From the NCBI RefSeq assembly GCF_047126315.1, contig NZ_CP138953.1:1488001-1552000 (forward strand): a stretch of 64,000 nucleotides of DNA, given 5' to 3'. Below are positions 22,451-31,485 of the stretch, piece by piece (the first letter of the stretch is position 1; each line of letters starts with the position of its first letter). The position numbers and the translations under genes are program-made. The notes beneath the pieces were generated by a model that saw only the letters and a program-made list of their open reading frames with translations, did no database searches and had not been told where the DNA came from. Source of the DNA: Shimia sp022448905 (GTDB lineage: Bacteria; Pseudomonadota; Alphaproteobacteria; Rhodobacterales; Rhodobacteraceae).

Positions 22451-22479
22451 AAAACGCCGCTCTCCGGAGCGGCGTTTTT
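22451..22479 (+). terminator. Rho-independent terminator of the ABC operon
   Basis: AAAACGCCGCTC pairs with GAGCGGCGTTTT around a TCCG (UNCG-type) loop and ends in TTTTT, seven bases after the stop codon. Confidence 0.93.
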
Positions 22480-22562
22480 CATTTTCAGGGTGCGACCAAG
22501 CAGAGGCTGGCATCCCCTCAGGTCTGCTGGCAGAGTGCGGAAGACATCCGAGGAACCCCGCC

Positions 22563-23063
22563 ATGACCGAGCCCACCACAACCGCCTTTCCAGAGCAACG
22601 TGACGGCGAGGACCGTCTGTCTTTTGATCCACTGGAGCGCGTGGATGCGCAGTTGCGCTTTATTGGTCACATCGAAACCCCATGGCAGCGCGGCGATTGT
22701 CCCAAGAACGTGACCCGTGCCCGCGAAACCGGTCAGGGCGCCCGTGTTGTGCTGGAGCCTGGCTTTGCACAGGGACTGACGGGTTTGGAAGTCGGGCAGG
22801 GGATTTTGCTGTTTTACTGGATGCATCAGGCGCGGCGCGATCTGATCACCCAGCGGCCCCGGCATCGCGATACCGCGAGCGGGACCTTCGCACTGCGCTC
22901 GCCCAACCGCGTGAACCCGATTTCACTGGCGGCGGTGCGCATCACGTCGCTGGATTTGGAAGCAGGCGTCATGGGCATTGACGCCATCGACTGTTTTGAC
23001 GGCACGCCGCTCTTGGATATCAAACCCAGCGCGCCTGCCGTGGATGTGCCGCCAGAACTCTAA
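22563..23063 (+). CDS. trmO: tRNA (adenine(37)-N6)-methyltransferase TrmO/TsaA family
   Basis: 166 residues of the UPF0066/TsaA fold: FIGHIETPW near the start, CPKNVTRAR, then LEVGQGILLFYWMHQARR, GTFALRSPNRVNPISL and IDCFDGTPLLDIKP, which are the hallmark segments. In E. coli this enzyme uses SAM to methylate N6-threonylcarbamoyl-A37 of threonine tRNA. GAGGAA lies eight bases before ATG 22563. It follows a terminator and is probably transcribed on its own. Confidence 0.88.
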   Translation: MTEPTTTAFPEQRDGEDRLSFDPLERVDAQLRFIGHIETPWQRGDCPKNVTRARETGQGARVVLEPGFAQGLTGLEVGQGILLFYWMHQARRDLITQRPRHRDTASGTFALRSPNRVNPISLAAVRITSLDLEAGVMGIDAIDCFDGTPLLDIKPSAPAVDVPPEL

Positions 23064-23066
23064 AGA

Positions 23067-23279
23067 CTAGCGCGCAAAAATCCGGGGACGAGTCGGCGCG
23101 GTGTGCGGCCAGATCCGGCGGTTTTTGTTGCAGGATGGCTTGGGCTCCACAGCGAAGTCCGTGTCGCCACAGGCGGCCACGATGAAGGCACCCGTACGAT
23201 TCGCCCGACGCGCTGGAGGGCGCGCGTCTTGCGTTTGGCTGCGTGGCAGTACCCAGACTGACAAATGTGTTTTTGTCAT
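23067..23279 (-). CDS. Possible small protein, 70 residues
   Basis: From ATG 23279 (AAGGGA nine bases upstream) the frame gives MTKTHLSVWVLPRSQTQDAR and continues with a basic, three-cysteine peptide ending PRIFAR. It resembles nothing I recognise. It fills the gap next to trmO, tail to tail with three bases between. The ribosome binding site is the only support; chance is a real alternative. Confidence 0.3.
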   Translation of the reverse strand: MTKTHLSVWVLPRSQTQDARPPARRANRTGAFIVAACGDTDFAVEPKPSCNKNRRIWPHTAPTRPRIFAR

Positions 23280-23556
23280 AGTTCCCATTCCCTTACGAAC
23301 CGCGCCCTGAAGAGAGAATCAGAGAGGGCAGGCGCGGGGCTTACAACACAGGGAAACCGTAGAGCGATTTGGTTAATGAAGAGTCAGTGGTTAAGCGATG
23401 GTTCGCGAAAGTCGGAATCTGGAAATTTTTTCGGTCAGTTTTGGCGGGCAAGGCGATTGGACTTGCCGATAGCAAAGCGGTGCTGATAACGCAGTCTGGC
23501 TATGATGTTCACCACACCTACATATGCTTCAGGGGGCCGCCCCGATATGCGCACAG

Positions 23557-23580
23557 CCCCAAGCGGTTTGGGGTTTTTGC
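23557..23580 (+). promoter_or_regulatory. Terminator-like hairpin abutting the lrp-type gene start
   Basis: CCCCAA (23557-23562) pairs with TTGGGG (23568-23573) around a short loop and is followed at once by TTTTTGC, ending one base before ATG 23582. No ribosome binding site is left. It could attenuate the leader or mark a leaderless or re-initiating start. The gap 23289-23556 holds AT-rich promoter-like sequence but no clear boxes. Confidence 0.5.
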
Positions 23581-23581
23581 T

Positions 23582-24070
23582 ATGAAGCTGGACCAACGGG
23601 ACATCGACATCCTTGCTGTGTTGACGCGAGAAGGCCGCATCACCAAAGCGGCACTGGCAGAGAAAATTGGCCTCTCGCCAACCCCGTGCTGGGATCGTCT
23701 GAAGAAGCTTGAAAAAGCCGGGCTTATCGAAGGCTACGGCGCGCGCATCAACCTCAAGAAACTTGCGCCCAATGTCACCGTGTTTGTCTCTGCCGAGATC
23801 GCCGACCACACCGCGGCCAGCTTCCGGGCCTTTGAGGCCGCGATGCAGCGCTATGACGAGGTTGTGGCCTGCTGGGCGCTTGGTGGAGGCTTTGACTATC
23901 TGCTGCAAATTGTGACCAGCGACATCGACGCGTATCAGCGCTTGATTGACGAAATGCTGGACGCGCGCATCGGCCTGTCGCGCTATTTCACCTACATCGT
24001 GACCAAGCCGGTGAAGGAGCACGGCGCGCCACCGTTTGATGTGCTGCTTGGCGCGACGGAACGCAGCTAA
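23582..24070 (+). CDS. Lrp/AsnC family transcriptional regulator
   Basis: 162 residues from ATG 23582 (MKLDQRDIDILAVLTREGRI), which is the normal family start; an upstream frame to 23369 is not family-like. N-terminal winged helix (KAALAEKIGLSPTPCWDRLKKLEKAGLI) and a C-terminal RAM domain (VVACWALGGGFDYLLQIVT). Its position 83 bases ahead of an aldehyde dehydrogenase suggests local control of that gene by a small-molecule effector. Confidence 0.9.
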   Translation: MKLDQRDIDILAVLTREGRITKAALAEKIGLSPTPCWDRLKKLEKAGLIEGYGARINLKKLAPNVTVFVSAEIADHTAASFRAFEAAMQRYDEVVACWALGGGFDYLLQIVTSDIDAYQRLIDEMLDARIGLSRYFTYIVTKPVKEHGAPPFDVLLGATERS

Positions 24071-24124
24071 ATCCTCTGCGAACACCAACAACTTCGGACA
24101 AATCTTCTGTGGACTTGCGGCAGG

Positions 24125-24145
24125 GTCTCCTCATCAAGAGGAGAC
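24125..24145 (+). promoter_or_regulatory. Hairpin masking the ribosome binding site of the aldehyde dehydrogenase gene
   Basis: GTCTCCTC (24125-24132) pairs perfectly with GAGGAGAC (24138-24145) around ATCAA. The 3' arm is the AGGAG ribosome binding site of ATG 24154. Translation would need this stem to open. Confidence 0.6.
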
Positions 24146-24153
24146 TTTCCACC

Positions 24154-25629
24154 ATGACGCAAACCGCGCTCTCTGCCCGCGCAGACATCACCGACAAGGC
24201 CCTTGTGCGGTCCTTTTCCTACATCAACGGCAAATGGCAGGCGGCCAAAGATGGTGACAGCTTTGCTGTGACCAATCCTGCAGATGGCACCCATCTGGGC
24301 GGCGTGGCCGCGATGTCTGCTGAGGAATCCTCGACGGCGGTGGACGCGGCACAGGCGGCCTTCCCGTCCTGGGCGGCGCTGTTGCCACAGGAGCGCGCGG
24401 CCATTTTGCGCCGCTGGTTTGAACTGCAGCTGGAGCACAAAGAAGATCTTGCACGGATCATGGTGCTGGAACAGGGCAAGCCCATTTCCGAAGCCCGCGG
24501 CGAGATCGACTATGGCGCGGCCTTTGTGGAGTTTTACGCCGAGGAATCCAAACGCCCCAACATCGAGGGGGTTACCAGCCACCTGCCGGATGCCGAGGTG
24601 GAGCTGTGGCGCGAACCGGTGGGCGTGGCTGCGCTGATCACGCCGTGGAACTTCCCCTCTGCCATGCTAACCCGCAAGGCCGCCGCCGCGCTGGCCGCTG
24701 GCTGCACCGTGGTGGCGCACCCTTCTGGGGAAACCCCGTATAGCGCCTTGGCGCTGGCGGAACTTGCCGAGCGTGCGGGTATTCCGGCGGGGGTGTTCAA
24801 CGTGGTCACGGGCATTGCCCCCACCGTTGTCGATCCATGGACCCGCGACACCCGCGTGCGCGCGCTGTCCTTCACCGGCTCCACCGAGGTGGGCAAGCTG
24901 CTCTTTCGTCAGTCCGCCAGCACGGTAAAGCGCTTGGTCATGGAACTGGGTGGCCACGCGCCGGTGATTGTCTTCAAGGGCGCGGATCTGGATGTGGCAG
25001 TTGAAGAAACCATCAAAGCCAAATTTGCCACCTCGGGTCAGGACTGTCTCGGCGCCAACCGCATTTTTGTGGAGCGCGACATCTACCCGGCTTTCTGTGA
25101 GACGTTTGTCGCCGCCACCAAGGCGTTGAGTGTTGGTCTGGGTATGGACGATCCCGACATTGGCCCGCTGATGAACGAGAAGGCGGTGCAGAAGCAGGAA
25201 GAGCATGTGGCTGATGCTTTGGCCAAAGGTGCCAAGCTGGCCTGTGGCGGCAAGCGTCATGCGCTGGGCACGCTGTTCTTTGAACCCACCGTGCTGACCG
25301 ACGTGCCCGCAGAGGCGCAGATCATGTCGGAAGAAACTTTTGGTCCGGTTGCGCCCATCACGCCCTTTGACAGCGAGGAGGAGGTGGTCGCGGCGGCCAA
25401 TGACACAGAATATGGTCTGGTGGCCTACGTGCACAGTCACGATCCACGCAGGATCTACCGCCTCAGCCGTGCGCTGCAATACGGCATGGTGGCGGTGAAC
25501 CGCACCAAGGTCACTGGCGCCCCGATTCCTTTTGGCGGCACCAAACAGTCCGGTTTGGGGCGTGAGGGCGCCCGACTGGGCATGGAAGAGTTCACCGAGA
25601 TCAAATACGTCTGCCGCGACTGGGGCTAG
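24154..25629 (+). CDS. gabD: NAD(P)-dependent succinate-semialdehyde dehydrogenase family protein
   Basis: 491 residues from ATG 24154. Aldehyde dehydrogenase fold with the NAD site (TPWNFPSAMLTRK, FTGSTEVGK), the general base Glu in MELGGHAP and the nucleophile Cys in SGQDCLGANR. Closest class is GabD-type: oxidation of succinate semialdehyde to succinate in GABA or 4-hydroxybutyrate breakdown. The exact aldehyde is inferred. The preceding Lrp gene and the masked ribosome binding site suggest two layers of control. Confidence 0.88.
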   Translation: MTQTALSARADITDKALVRSFSYINGKWQAAKDGDSFAVTNPADGTHLGGVAAMSAEESSTAVDAAQAAFPSWAALLPQERAAILRRWFELQLEHKEDLARIMVLEQGKPISEARGEIDYGAAFVEFYAEESKRPNIEGVTSHLPDAEVELWREPVGVAALITPWNFPSAMLTRKAAAALAAGCTVVAHPSGETPYSALALAELAERAGIPAGVFNVVTGIAPTVVDPWTRDTRVRALSFTGSTEVGKLLFRQSASTVKRLVMELGGHAPVIVFKGADLDVAVEETIKAKFATSGQDCLGANRIFVERDIYPAFCETFVAATKALSVGLGMDDPDIGPLMNEKAVQKQEEHVADALAKGAKLACGGKRHALGTLFFEPTVLTDVPAEAQIMSEETFGPVAPITPFDSEEEVVAAANDTEYGLVAYVHSHDPRRIYRLSRALQYGMVAVNRTKVTGAPIPFGGTKQSGLGREGARLGMEEFTEIKYVCRDWG

Positions 25630-25654
25630 GAACAGCCAGGTCAGACTTTCCGGC

Positions 25655-25684
25655 GCGCGCATCCCCACGGATGGGCGCGCTTTT
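25655..25684 (+). terminator. Probable terminator after the aldehyde dehydrogenase gene
   Basis: GCGCGC-ATCC pairs with GGAT and GCGCGC around CCAC, with a two-base bulge, then TTTT. It lies 25 bases after the stop codon. Confidence 0.75.
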
Positions 25685-25775
25685 CTATTGCGTGGAGATG
25701 CAGAAAGGCCTGGCAAACGACACGGAAACGCATAGGCGTTTTGGCGGTGAGGTTCATGGTGGTGGAGGATAAAAG

Positions 25776-25850
25776 TGGCATCCCGTAGGGGAATCGAACC
25801 CCTCTTTCCAGGTTGAAAACCTGGCGTCCTAACCGATAGACGAACGGGAC
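25776..25850 (-). tRNA. tRNA-Glu (anticodon TTC), second of two copies
   Basis: Read on the minus strand it starts GTCCCGTTCGTCTATCGG, has the anticodon stem CCAGG/CCTGG around TTTTCAA (anticodon TTC for Glu), a GGTTCGATTCC T-arm and acceptor ACGGGAT-G with CCA encoded. 75 bases. TTTT follows, so it may double as the transcript end. Identical in sequence to the copy at 25897-25971. Confidence 0.97.
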
Positions 25851-25896
25851 GCTCTTTTATGGGCGCGTCAGAGACCAGGTCCCTATACCCCGCTTA

Positions 25897-25971
25897 TGGC
25901 ATCCCGTAGGGGAATCGAACCCCTCTTTCCAGGTTGAAAACCTGGCGTCCTAACCGATAGACGAACGGGAC
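25897..25971 (-). tRNA. tRNA-Glu (anticodon TTC), first of two copies
   Basis: Identical to the copy 46 bases downstream, with the same TTC anticodon and encoded CCA. Position 1-72 of both is G-T rather than G-C. The pair is most likely one transcript. Confidence 0.97.
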
Positions 25972-26061
25972 GCGCTTAAGCGTGAGGCGTATCTAGTGAA
26001 ACCATGGGGTGGGTGCAAGTGGAAATTTGCGCGACTTCCGGAAAATTTTTGCGACGACGGC

Positions 26062-26076
26062 GGGGGCGTTGCCCCC
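26062..26076 (-). terminator. Possible terminator after recJ
   Basis: On the minus strand GGGGGC pairs with GCCCCC around AAC. The nearest T-rich run is 16 bases further on, so termination may be weak. The stretch 25972-26130 also has a GGATATT-type motif at 26103-26109 and no gene. Confidence 0.4.
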
Positions 26077-26130
26077 ACCACAGCAGGGCTGCGAGTCCCC
26101 CAGGATATTGAGGGCTAAAGGAAGCTTTGG

Positions 26131-27876
26131 CTAGGCGCGGGCGGCGTCTTCAAGCCGCAGTTGCACCGACTGACGCCCGCCCCAGGTGTTGATTTCCAGC
26201 CGTCCGGCCAAGTGGAACCGCGCGCCGCTATGCGATTCGAGCGCAGGCCCCAGTGGCGTGTCATAGGCGCCAAAGGCAATCGCATCGATGCGCGCGCCAA
26301 ACCCGTCGCCAAAGGTCAGTTTCAGGTGGCTGTCGCCCACGCGTTTGGTGAAGCGGATCTCCACATCCGGGAAGGCAAAACGCGGCGCTGCCGCTCCCGC
26401 ACCAAAGGGCCCGGCTTTGTCGATGTCGTTGATCAGGTCGACCGTGGCCCCTGTGGGCATCAGCAAGCTGTCGAGTTTGAGGTCTGCGGGCCCGGCGTCG
26501 CCTGCGCCTTGTTTGGCCAGCAGTTCAGACAGGCGTTCCATGGCCGGTTCCAGCTGATCCTGCGCCACGCTGAGGCCCGCGGCCATCTTGTGTCCGCCGC
26601 CTTTGATCAACAGGCCCTCGGCAGCCAGTTTCTGAATGCTCGCGCCCAGATCGACGCCGGAAATTGACCTGCCAGAGCCTTTGCCTTCGCCATCCTCAAG
26701 TCCAATCACCACAGCAGGTCGGTTGGTGGCCTCTTTCAGGCGTGAGGCGACAATGCCCACCACGCCGGGGTGCCAGCCTTCGCCTGCGGCCCAGACCAGC
26801 GGCGCGTCCAATCCGCGTTCTTCGGCCTGCGCCATGGCGGCGGCCCGCACTGAGGCTTCGATGTCGCGACGTTCGGTGTTGAGTTCATCTAGGCGCGCGG
26901 CCAAAGCCTCTGCCTCGGCGGGGTCGCTGGTCGACAACAGACGTGCACCCAGATCGGCCTGTCCAATGCGTCCGCCCGCGTTCACCCGTGGCCCCAGCAG
27001 GAAGCCAAGGTGATAGCTGTTGGGCGCAGAATCCATGCGGCTCACGTCAGAAAGCGCCACCACGCCGGGACGGTTCCGCCGGGCCATCACTTTCAACCCC
27101 TGCCGCACCAAAGCGCGGTTCACGCCAATCAATGGCGCCACATCGGCCACGGTGCCAAGTGCCACCAGATCCAGCATCGCCATCAGATCCGGCCCCCGTG
27201 TGCCGTCCGCCTCCCGCATCTGCCGGTTGGCTTCTACCAGCATCAGGAACACCACCGACGCCGCGCAGAGATGGGCCAGATCGCCGCTTTCATCTTGCCG
27301 GTTGGGGTTCACCACCGCCACGCAGTCCGGCAGGGTCTCCCCACCAAGGTGGTGATCCAGCACCACCACATCCGCGCCTTTGGCCGCGGCAATCGGCCCG
27401 TGACTCAGGGTGCCGCAGTCGACACAGATGATCAGGTCATGCGCCCGCGCAAGGTCTGCCATCGCTGCCTCATTGGGGCCATAGCCTTCGTCAATCCGGT
27501 CCGGGACGTAGAGCGTGGCTTGCAGGTTCATCTGGCGCAGCCAGGTAATCAGCAAGGCAGCTGAGGTACCGCCGTCCACGTCATAATCGGCAAAGACCGC
27601 AATACGCTGGCGGGATTTCACGGCCTGCAAGAACCGCCCCGCGGCCACTTCCATGTCTTTAATACTGCGTGGGTCCGGCAGCAGATCGACCAGCTTGGGT
27701 TCCAGAAAACTCTCGGCCTCGCCAGCACTCACGCCACGCCGCGCCAGAACGGCACAGAGGGCAGGGGGCAGAGCCGTGTCTTGCGCCAGTTGCTCCGCCG
27801 CGCGGGAGGTTTCCACATCCGGCCCCACCCAGCGCCGTCCGGTCAAGCTTTCGGAAACACCAAGGAAATCAGTCAT
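26131..27876 (-). CDS. recJ: Single-stranded-DNA-specific exonuclease RecJ
   Basis: 581 residues. 5'-3' exonuclease on single-stranded DNA used in recombination and mismatch repair. DHH phosphoesterase motifs are present: FADYDVDGG (about 95), VDCGT, VLDHHLGG, LGTVADVAPL; then the DHHA1 glycine motif IKGGGHKMAAG and a C-terminal OB-like domain. ATG 27876 follows a weak GG-rich site. A terminator hairpin stands between it and glpX, so recJ may have its own promoter or depend on read-through. Confidence 0.96.
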   Translation of the reverse strand: MTDFLGVSESLTGRRWVGPDVETSRAAEQLAQDTALPPALCAVLARRGVSAGEAESFLEPKLVDLLPDPRSIKDMEVAAGRFLQAVKSRQRIAVFADYDVDGGTSAALLITWLRQMNLQATLYVPDRIDEGYGPNEAAMADLARAHDLIICVDCGTLSHGPIAAAKGADVVVLDHHLGGETLPDCVAVVNPNRQDESGDLAHLCAASVVFLMLVEANRQMREADGTRGPDLMAMLDLVALGTVADVAPLIGVNRALVRQGLKVMARRNRPGVVALSDVSRMDSAPNSYHLGFLLGPRVNAGGRIGQADLGARLLSTSDPAEAEALAARLDELNTERRDIEASVRAAAMAQAEERGLDAPLVWAAGEGWHPGVVGIVASRLKEATNRPAVVIGLEDGEGKGSGRSISGVDLGASIQKLAAEGLLIKGGGHKMAAGLSVAQDQLEPAMERLSELLAKQGAGDAGPADLKLDSLLMPTGATVDLINDIDKAGPFGAGAAAPRFAFPDVEIRFTKRVGDSHLKLTFGDGFGARIDAIAFGAYDTPLGPALESHSGARFHLAGRLEINTWGGRQSVQLRLEDAARA

Positions 27877-27896
27877 ATCGGGGCCTTCGTCTTAAG

Positions 27897-27921
27897 AAAA
27901 GGCCCGCCAAAGAGGCGGGCC
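27897..27921 (-). terminator. Rho-independent terminator between glpX and recJ
   Basis: On the minus strand GGCCCGCC pairs with GGCGGGCC around TCTTT and runs into TTTT. It lies 42 bases after glpX and 20 bases before the recJ start. Confidence 0.88.
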
Positions 27922-27963
27922 ATCTGGGCGCATGGCCCAATCAAACAAGAATGTCTGTTGCGA

Positions 27964-28938
27964 TCAAGAGGTCTGATCCACTGGTGCGCGGTAGGTCATA
28001 CGACGTACGGACCCGGATTTGGAACGCATCAGCAGGGTTTCTGTCTCGATCCAACCCGGGGTGCGCTTGATCCGTGGCAGCAGGGAGCCGCCGGTCACGC
28101 CGGTTGCGGCAAAGATCACATCCTGCGTTACCATCTCGTCACGGGAGTAAATACGATCCAGATCGGTGATGCCAGTTTTTGCAGCACGCGCGCGCTCGTC
28201 GTCATTGCGGAACACCAGACGGCCCCACATCTGACCACCCATGCATTTCAGAGCGGCGGCTGCCAGAACGCCTTCTGGTGCGCCACCGCGGCCCATATAC
28301 ATGTCGATGCCGGTTTCTTCGGCTTCGGCACAGTGCATCACACCGGCCACGTCACCGTCGGTGATCAGGCGGATGGAGGCGCCGGTGGCGCGCACTTCTG
28401 CAATCACGTCTTCGTGGCGCGGGCGCTCCAGAATGCAGACAGTGATGTCAGAGGTCTCACAGCCTTTGGCTTTGGCCAGTGCTTCGACACGCTCTTTCGG
28501 GCTCATGTCCAGTGACACTACGTTTTCAGGGTAACCCGGACCGATGGCCAGCTTGTCCATGTAGGTGTCTGGTGCATGCAGCATGGAGCCGCGCGGGCCC
28601 ATGGCAATCACGGTCAGTGCGTTTGGCATGTCTTTGGCGGTCAGCGTGGTGCCTTCCAGCGGGTCCAGGGCGATGTCCACGCCCGGGCCGTTGCCGTTGC
28701 CAACCTCTTCGCCGATGTAAAGCATTGGCGCTTCGTCACGCTCGCCTTCGCCGATGACAACGACACCTGCGATGTCCAAAAGGTTGAGCTGCTCGCGCAT
28801 CGCATTTACGGCGGCCTGGTCAGCAGCCTTTTCGTCCCCGTTGCCAATCAAGGCAGCGGACGCAATGGCAGCCTGTTCCGCAACGCGGGCGAGGCCAAGG
28901 GACAACATGCGATCGTGAAATTCCGGCTTCAGCGACAT
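27964..28938 (-). CDS. glpX: Class II fructose-1,6-bisphosphatase
   Basis: 324 residues from ATG 28938 (AAAAGGA nine bases upstream); an ATG-less extension to 28959 is not needed. Gluconeogenic removal of the 1-phosphate. Metal and substrate motifs: VVIGEGERDEAPML, DIALDPLEGTT (metal ligands), ITDGDVAG, MGRGGAPEGVLAAAALK. In roseobacters it normally follows hom directly; here a large secreted-protein gene lies between. Confidence 0.96.
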   Translation of the reverse strand: MSLKPEFHDRMLSLGLARVAEQAAIASAALIGNGDEKAADQAAVNAMREQLNLLDIAGVVVIGEGERDEAPMLYIGEEVGNGNGPGVDIALDPLEGTTLTAKDMPNALTVIAMGPRGSMLHAPDTYMDKLAIGPGYPENVVSLDMSPKERVEALAKAKGCETSDITVCILERPRHEDVIAEVRATGASIRLITDGDVAGVMHCAEAEETGIDMYMGRGGAPEGVLAAAALKCMGGQMWGRLVFRNDDERARAAKTGITDLDRIYSRDEMVTQDVIFAATGVTGGSLLPRIKRTPGWIETETLLMRSKSGSVRRMTYRAPVDQTS

Positions 28939-29033
28939 GAAATAAATCCTTTTGAACACGTTTAAGACCGCAATAGCGCAGCCCTATGCCCGGCGCAACC
29001 TGAGCCCGCCGGGGATTGGTCTCAAAACGGAGA

Positions 29034-31400
29034 TCAGACAAAAATGGTCACATCATCCATGACAAACAGGTCGCCGGACAGCGGTAGCGGCAACGGCGTG
29101 CCGCCAGCGGTGGTGAAGACCACACGATCTACCGCATCAAAGATGGCATCGTCAAATTCCAGCAATGTCGGGCCGGTGGTGGAGAGCGTGAAGGTCTCGG
29201 ACCCAAGACTTGTGAAGACCTCGACGTTTTCAAACACACCGGGGCTGGTCTCGATGAACTGGAAGGACTGATCAAAGGCTTCCACGGTCAATTGCATGCC
29301 TTCGTTGGATGCCGAAGTGACCTGCGCGCTTTCAAAATCGAAGGTGTCGACAAAATCGCCGTTCAGCGTCACGCCACCCGTGCCGCCCACCACCATCACG
29401 CCACTGGTGGCGCCGTTGGCCACGCCGGTGTCAAGCTGCCCGCCGCCACGGTTGCCGCCCAACTGACCAAACAGCGTGGTGTCGATCGTGGCCCAGCCCG
29501 CCGACCAAAGCACGCCACCTGCGGTGCCTTCAAAAGAGGCCGCGTGAGGTTGGCCCTCAAACGACAGGGTTGAAGAGACTGGCGCCGGTGGCTCTCCGCC
29601 GTCGCCGCCATCGCCCGGGTCAGGTTCCGCGTCATCCGCACCATTGATGGTGATGGAGAGTGTGGTAGTGGCCCGCGCACCGCTTGGATCGGTCACCGCC
29701 ACATTGAAGGTGTCTGTGCGCACATCTCCGGTGTTCAGCCCCTGCACCAACTCGCTGTCGTTGTTGAGCGCATAGCTCCAACTGCCATCCGGGTTCACGG
29801 TCAATGTGCCAAAGCCGCTGGTGTCGCTGCCTAAAACCGTAAAGCTCAGGGTGTCGTTTGTATCGATGTCTGTCACCTCAATCAGGCCGCGTGCAATGAT
29901 CCCGCCGTCCTCTGTCACCTCGCGAACATTAAACACGGTGCCGTTGATCACTGGTACGTCGTTGCTGCCGTTGACATCAATCGAGATGGTTTCCGTGTCA
30001 AAGCCGCCGTTGCCGTCGCTGACCTGAACATCAAAGGTCTCCACAACGGTTTGACCGGCGGCCAAGGCTTGCACTGCCGCAGAACTGTTGTCGAGCACAT
30101 AGCTCCAGGTGCCGGTGTTGGGATCCAGCGCAAGCGTGCCGTAGGTGCCGGTGGCACTGCCGACAACGTTGAAACTCAGCGTGTCGTTCTTGTCGATATC
30201 ACTGGCCACCACTGCGCCAGAGGCGGTTTGCACCGCGCCGTCTTCGGTAACGGAGTCATTGTCATAGGTGATCGCGCTGATCACGGGCGTGTCGTTGCTG
30301 CCGTAGATTGTCACCGAAACGTTGGCTGAGTCAGTGCCGCCATTGCCATCAGAAACCTGCACCACAATGGTGTCCACCAGGCTGTCACCCACGCTTAATT
30401 CCTGTACCGCGAGGGAGGCATTGTCCAAAATGTAGGTCCAGGCGCCGGTATCGGGATGAATGGCAAAGGTGCCATAGGTGCCGGTCCCGCCCGAGAAGGT
30501 CAGCAGGTCGTTCACGTCGGGGTCCACGGCAGAGACCACACCGTTTGCGGCAAGCACGCTGTCTTCTTGAAGGTTGCCAACCTCGTTGGTCACGCCGGTG
30601 ATGCTGGGCGCGTCATTCACCCCGGTCACGGTGACATCCAGCGTCTGCGTTGTCAGGTTTCCCTGACCGTCATCAATCACAATGGTGATGGTCGCCGTCT
30701 CATAGTCACCGACGGAAAGATAATTGAAGGCTGTGGTCGGATCAAAACGATAGCTGAAGCTGGCGCCGACCCCCATGCCCTGCGCCAAGGCGCTGCTGCC
30801 GATCAGGCTCAGGCTCCCTTGGGAGGTGGAAATGCTCGCCACCGTGACCGTGCCGCCGTCAAAATCGTAAGCGTCAAAAGCAATCACCACCGGTGTGTCT
30901 TCGTCCGTGGTGGCGTCCTCCCCCAGAACCAGTGCGGCATTAGCGCCGCGTAATTTGAAGGTGTAGTCGTTAAATTGCAAAAGCTCGACACCGCGCAGGG
31001 TATCAATGGCAGTGTTGCCGTCGGAGTGGTCGATGTCTTTGACGTAGAACTTGCGGAACCACCCTTGTTCCCAGCTGTAGCCAAATACAGAGCCCTCATA
31101 AACAGCCGTGTCGCGGCCACGCCCGCCCCAAATCTGGTCGTAGCCTTCGCCACCGGACATGGTGTCATTGCCGGTACCACCAAAAATCTTGTCGTTGCCG
31201 CGCCCGCCGGAAATATCGTCATGGCCCCAGCCGCCAAACAGCAGATCGCTGCGGTTGCCGCCGATTATCGTGTCATTGCCACCGCGGCCGAAGATTTTTC
31301 CAGGCAGGCCGTTGCCTTCTAGGGACAAGACATCCCCTTTCTGCGTGCCAACCACAATCGGCTTCAGGAACCAATCGAGCCATGAGTTAAACCTAGGCAT
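29034..31400 (-). CDS. RTX/cadherin-like repeat protein, probably type I secreted
   Basis: 788 residues from ATG 31400 (GGGGGAG six bases upstream; a TTG at 31433 is less likely). No Sec signal peptide. Residues about 35-100 carry RTX calcium nonapeptides (GGRGNDKIFGG, GGTGNDTMSGG). Then come about four VCBS/cadherin-like repeats of roughly 100 residues, each with EDG or EDS near its start, DTLSF, GTWSYVLDN and VQVSDGNGG. A Pro/Gly/Asp-rich linker (about 575-595) leads to a beta-rich C-terminal domain ending DDVTIFV, like the uncleaved C-terminal type I secretion signal. Likely a surface adhesin or matrix protein; no catalytic domain seen. No transporter genes adjoin it. Confidence 0.8.
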   Translation of the reverse strand: MPRFNSWLDWFLKPIVVGTQKGDVLSLEGNGLPGKIFGRGGNDTIIGGNRSDLLFGGWGHDDISGGRGNDKIFGGTGNDTMSGGEGYDQIWGGRGRDTAVYEGSVFGYSWEQGWFRKFYVKDIDHSDGNTAIDTLRGVELLQFNDYTFKLRGANAALVLGEDATTDEDTPVVIAFDAYDFDGGTVTVASISTSQGSLSLIGSSALAQGMGVGASFSYRFDPTTAFNYLSVGDYETATITIVIDDGQGNLTTQTLDVTVTGVNDAPSITGVTNEVGNLQEDSVLAANGVVSAVDPDVNDLLTFSGGTGTYGTFAIHPDTGAWTYILDNASLAVQELSVGDSLVDTIVVQVSDGNGGTDSANVSVTIYGSNDTPVISAITYDNDSVTEDGAVQTASGAVVASDIDKNDTLSFNVVGSATGTYGTLALDPNTGTWSYVLDNSSAAVQALAAGQTVVETFDVQVSDGNGGFDTETISIDVNGSNDVPVINGTVFNVREVTEDGGIIARGLIEVTDIDTNDTLSFTVLGSDTSGFGTLTVNPDGSWSYALNNDSELVQGLNTGDVRTDTFNVAVTDPSGARATTTLSITINGADDAEPDPGDGGDGGEPPAPVSSTLSFEGQPHAASFEGTAGGVLWSAGWATIDTTLFGQLGGNRGGGQLDTGVANGATSGVMVVGGTGGVTLNGDFVDTFDFESAQVTSASNEGMQLTVEAFDQSFQFIETSPGVFENVEVFTSLGSETFTLSTTGPTLLEFDDAIFDAVDRVVFTTAGGTPLPLPLSGDLFVMDDVTIFV

Positions 31401-31485
31401 GGTGTTCTCCCCCAAACAAAATTTCTTAGACAAAAAAGGCCTGACATCCGCAAAGCGCCGCGACCGGGACGTGTCATTCGCTGCG

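Noticed and set aside
23369..23581. N-terminal extension of the Lrp-type regulator from 23369
   Set aside because: 71 extra residues are unlike the family and include the terminator-like hairpin; ATG 23582 gives the standard start.
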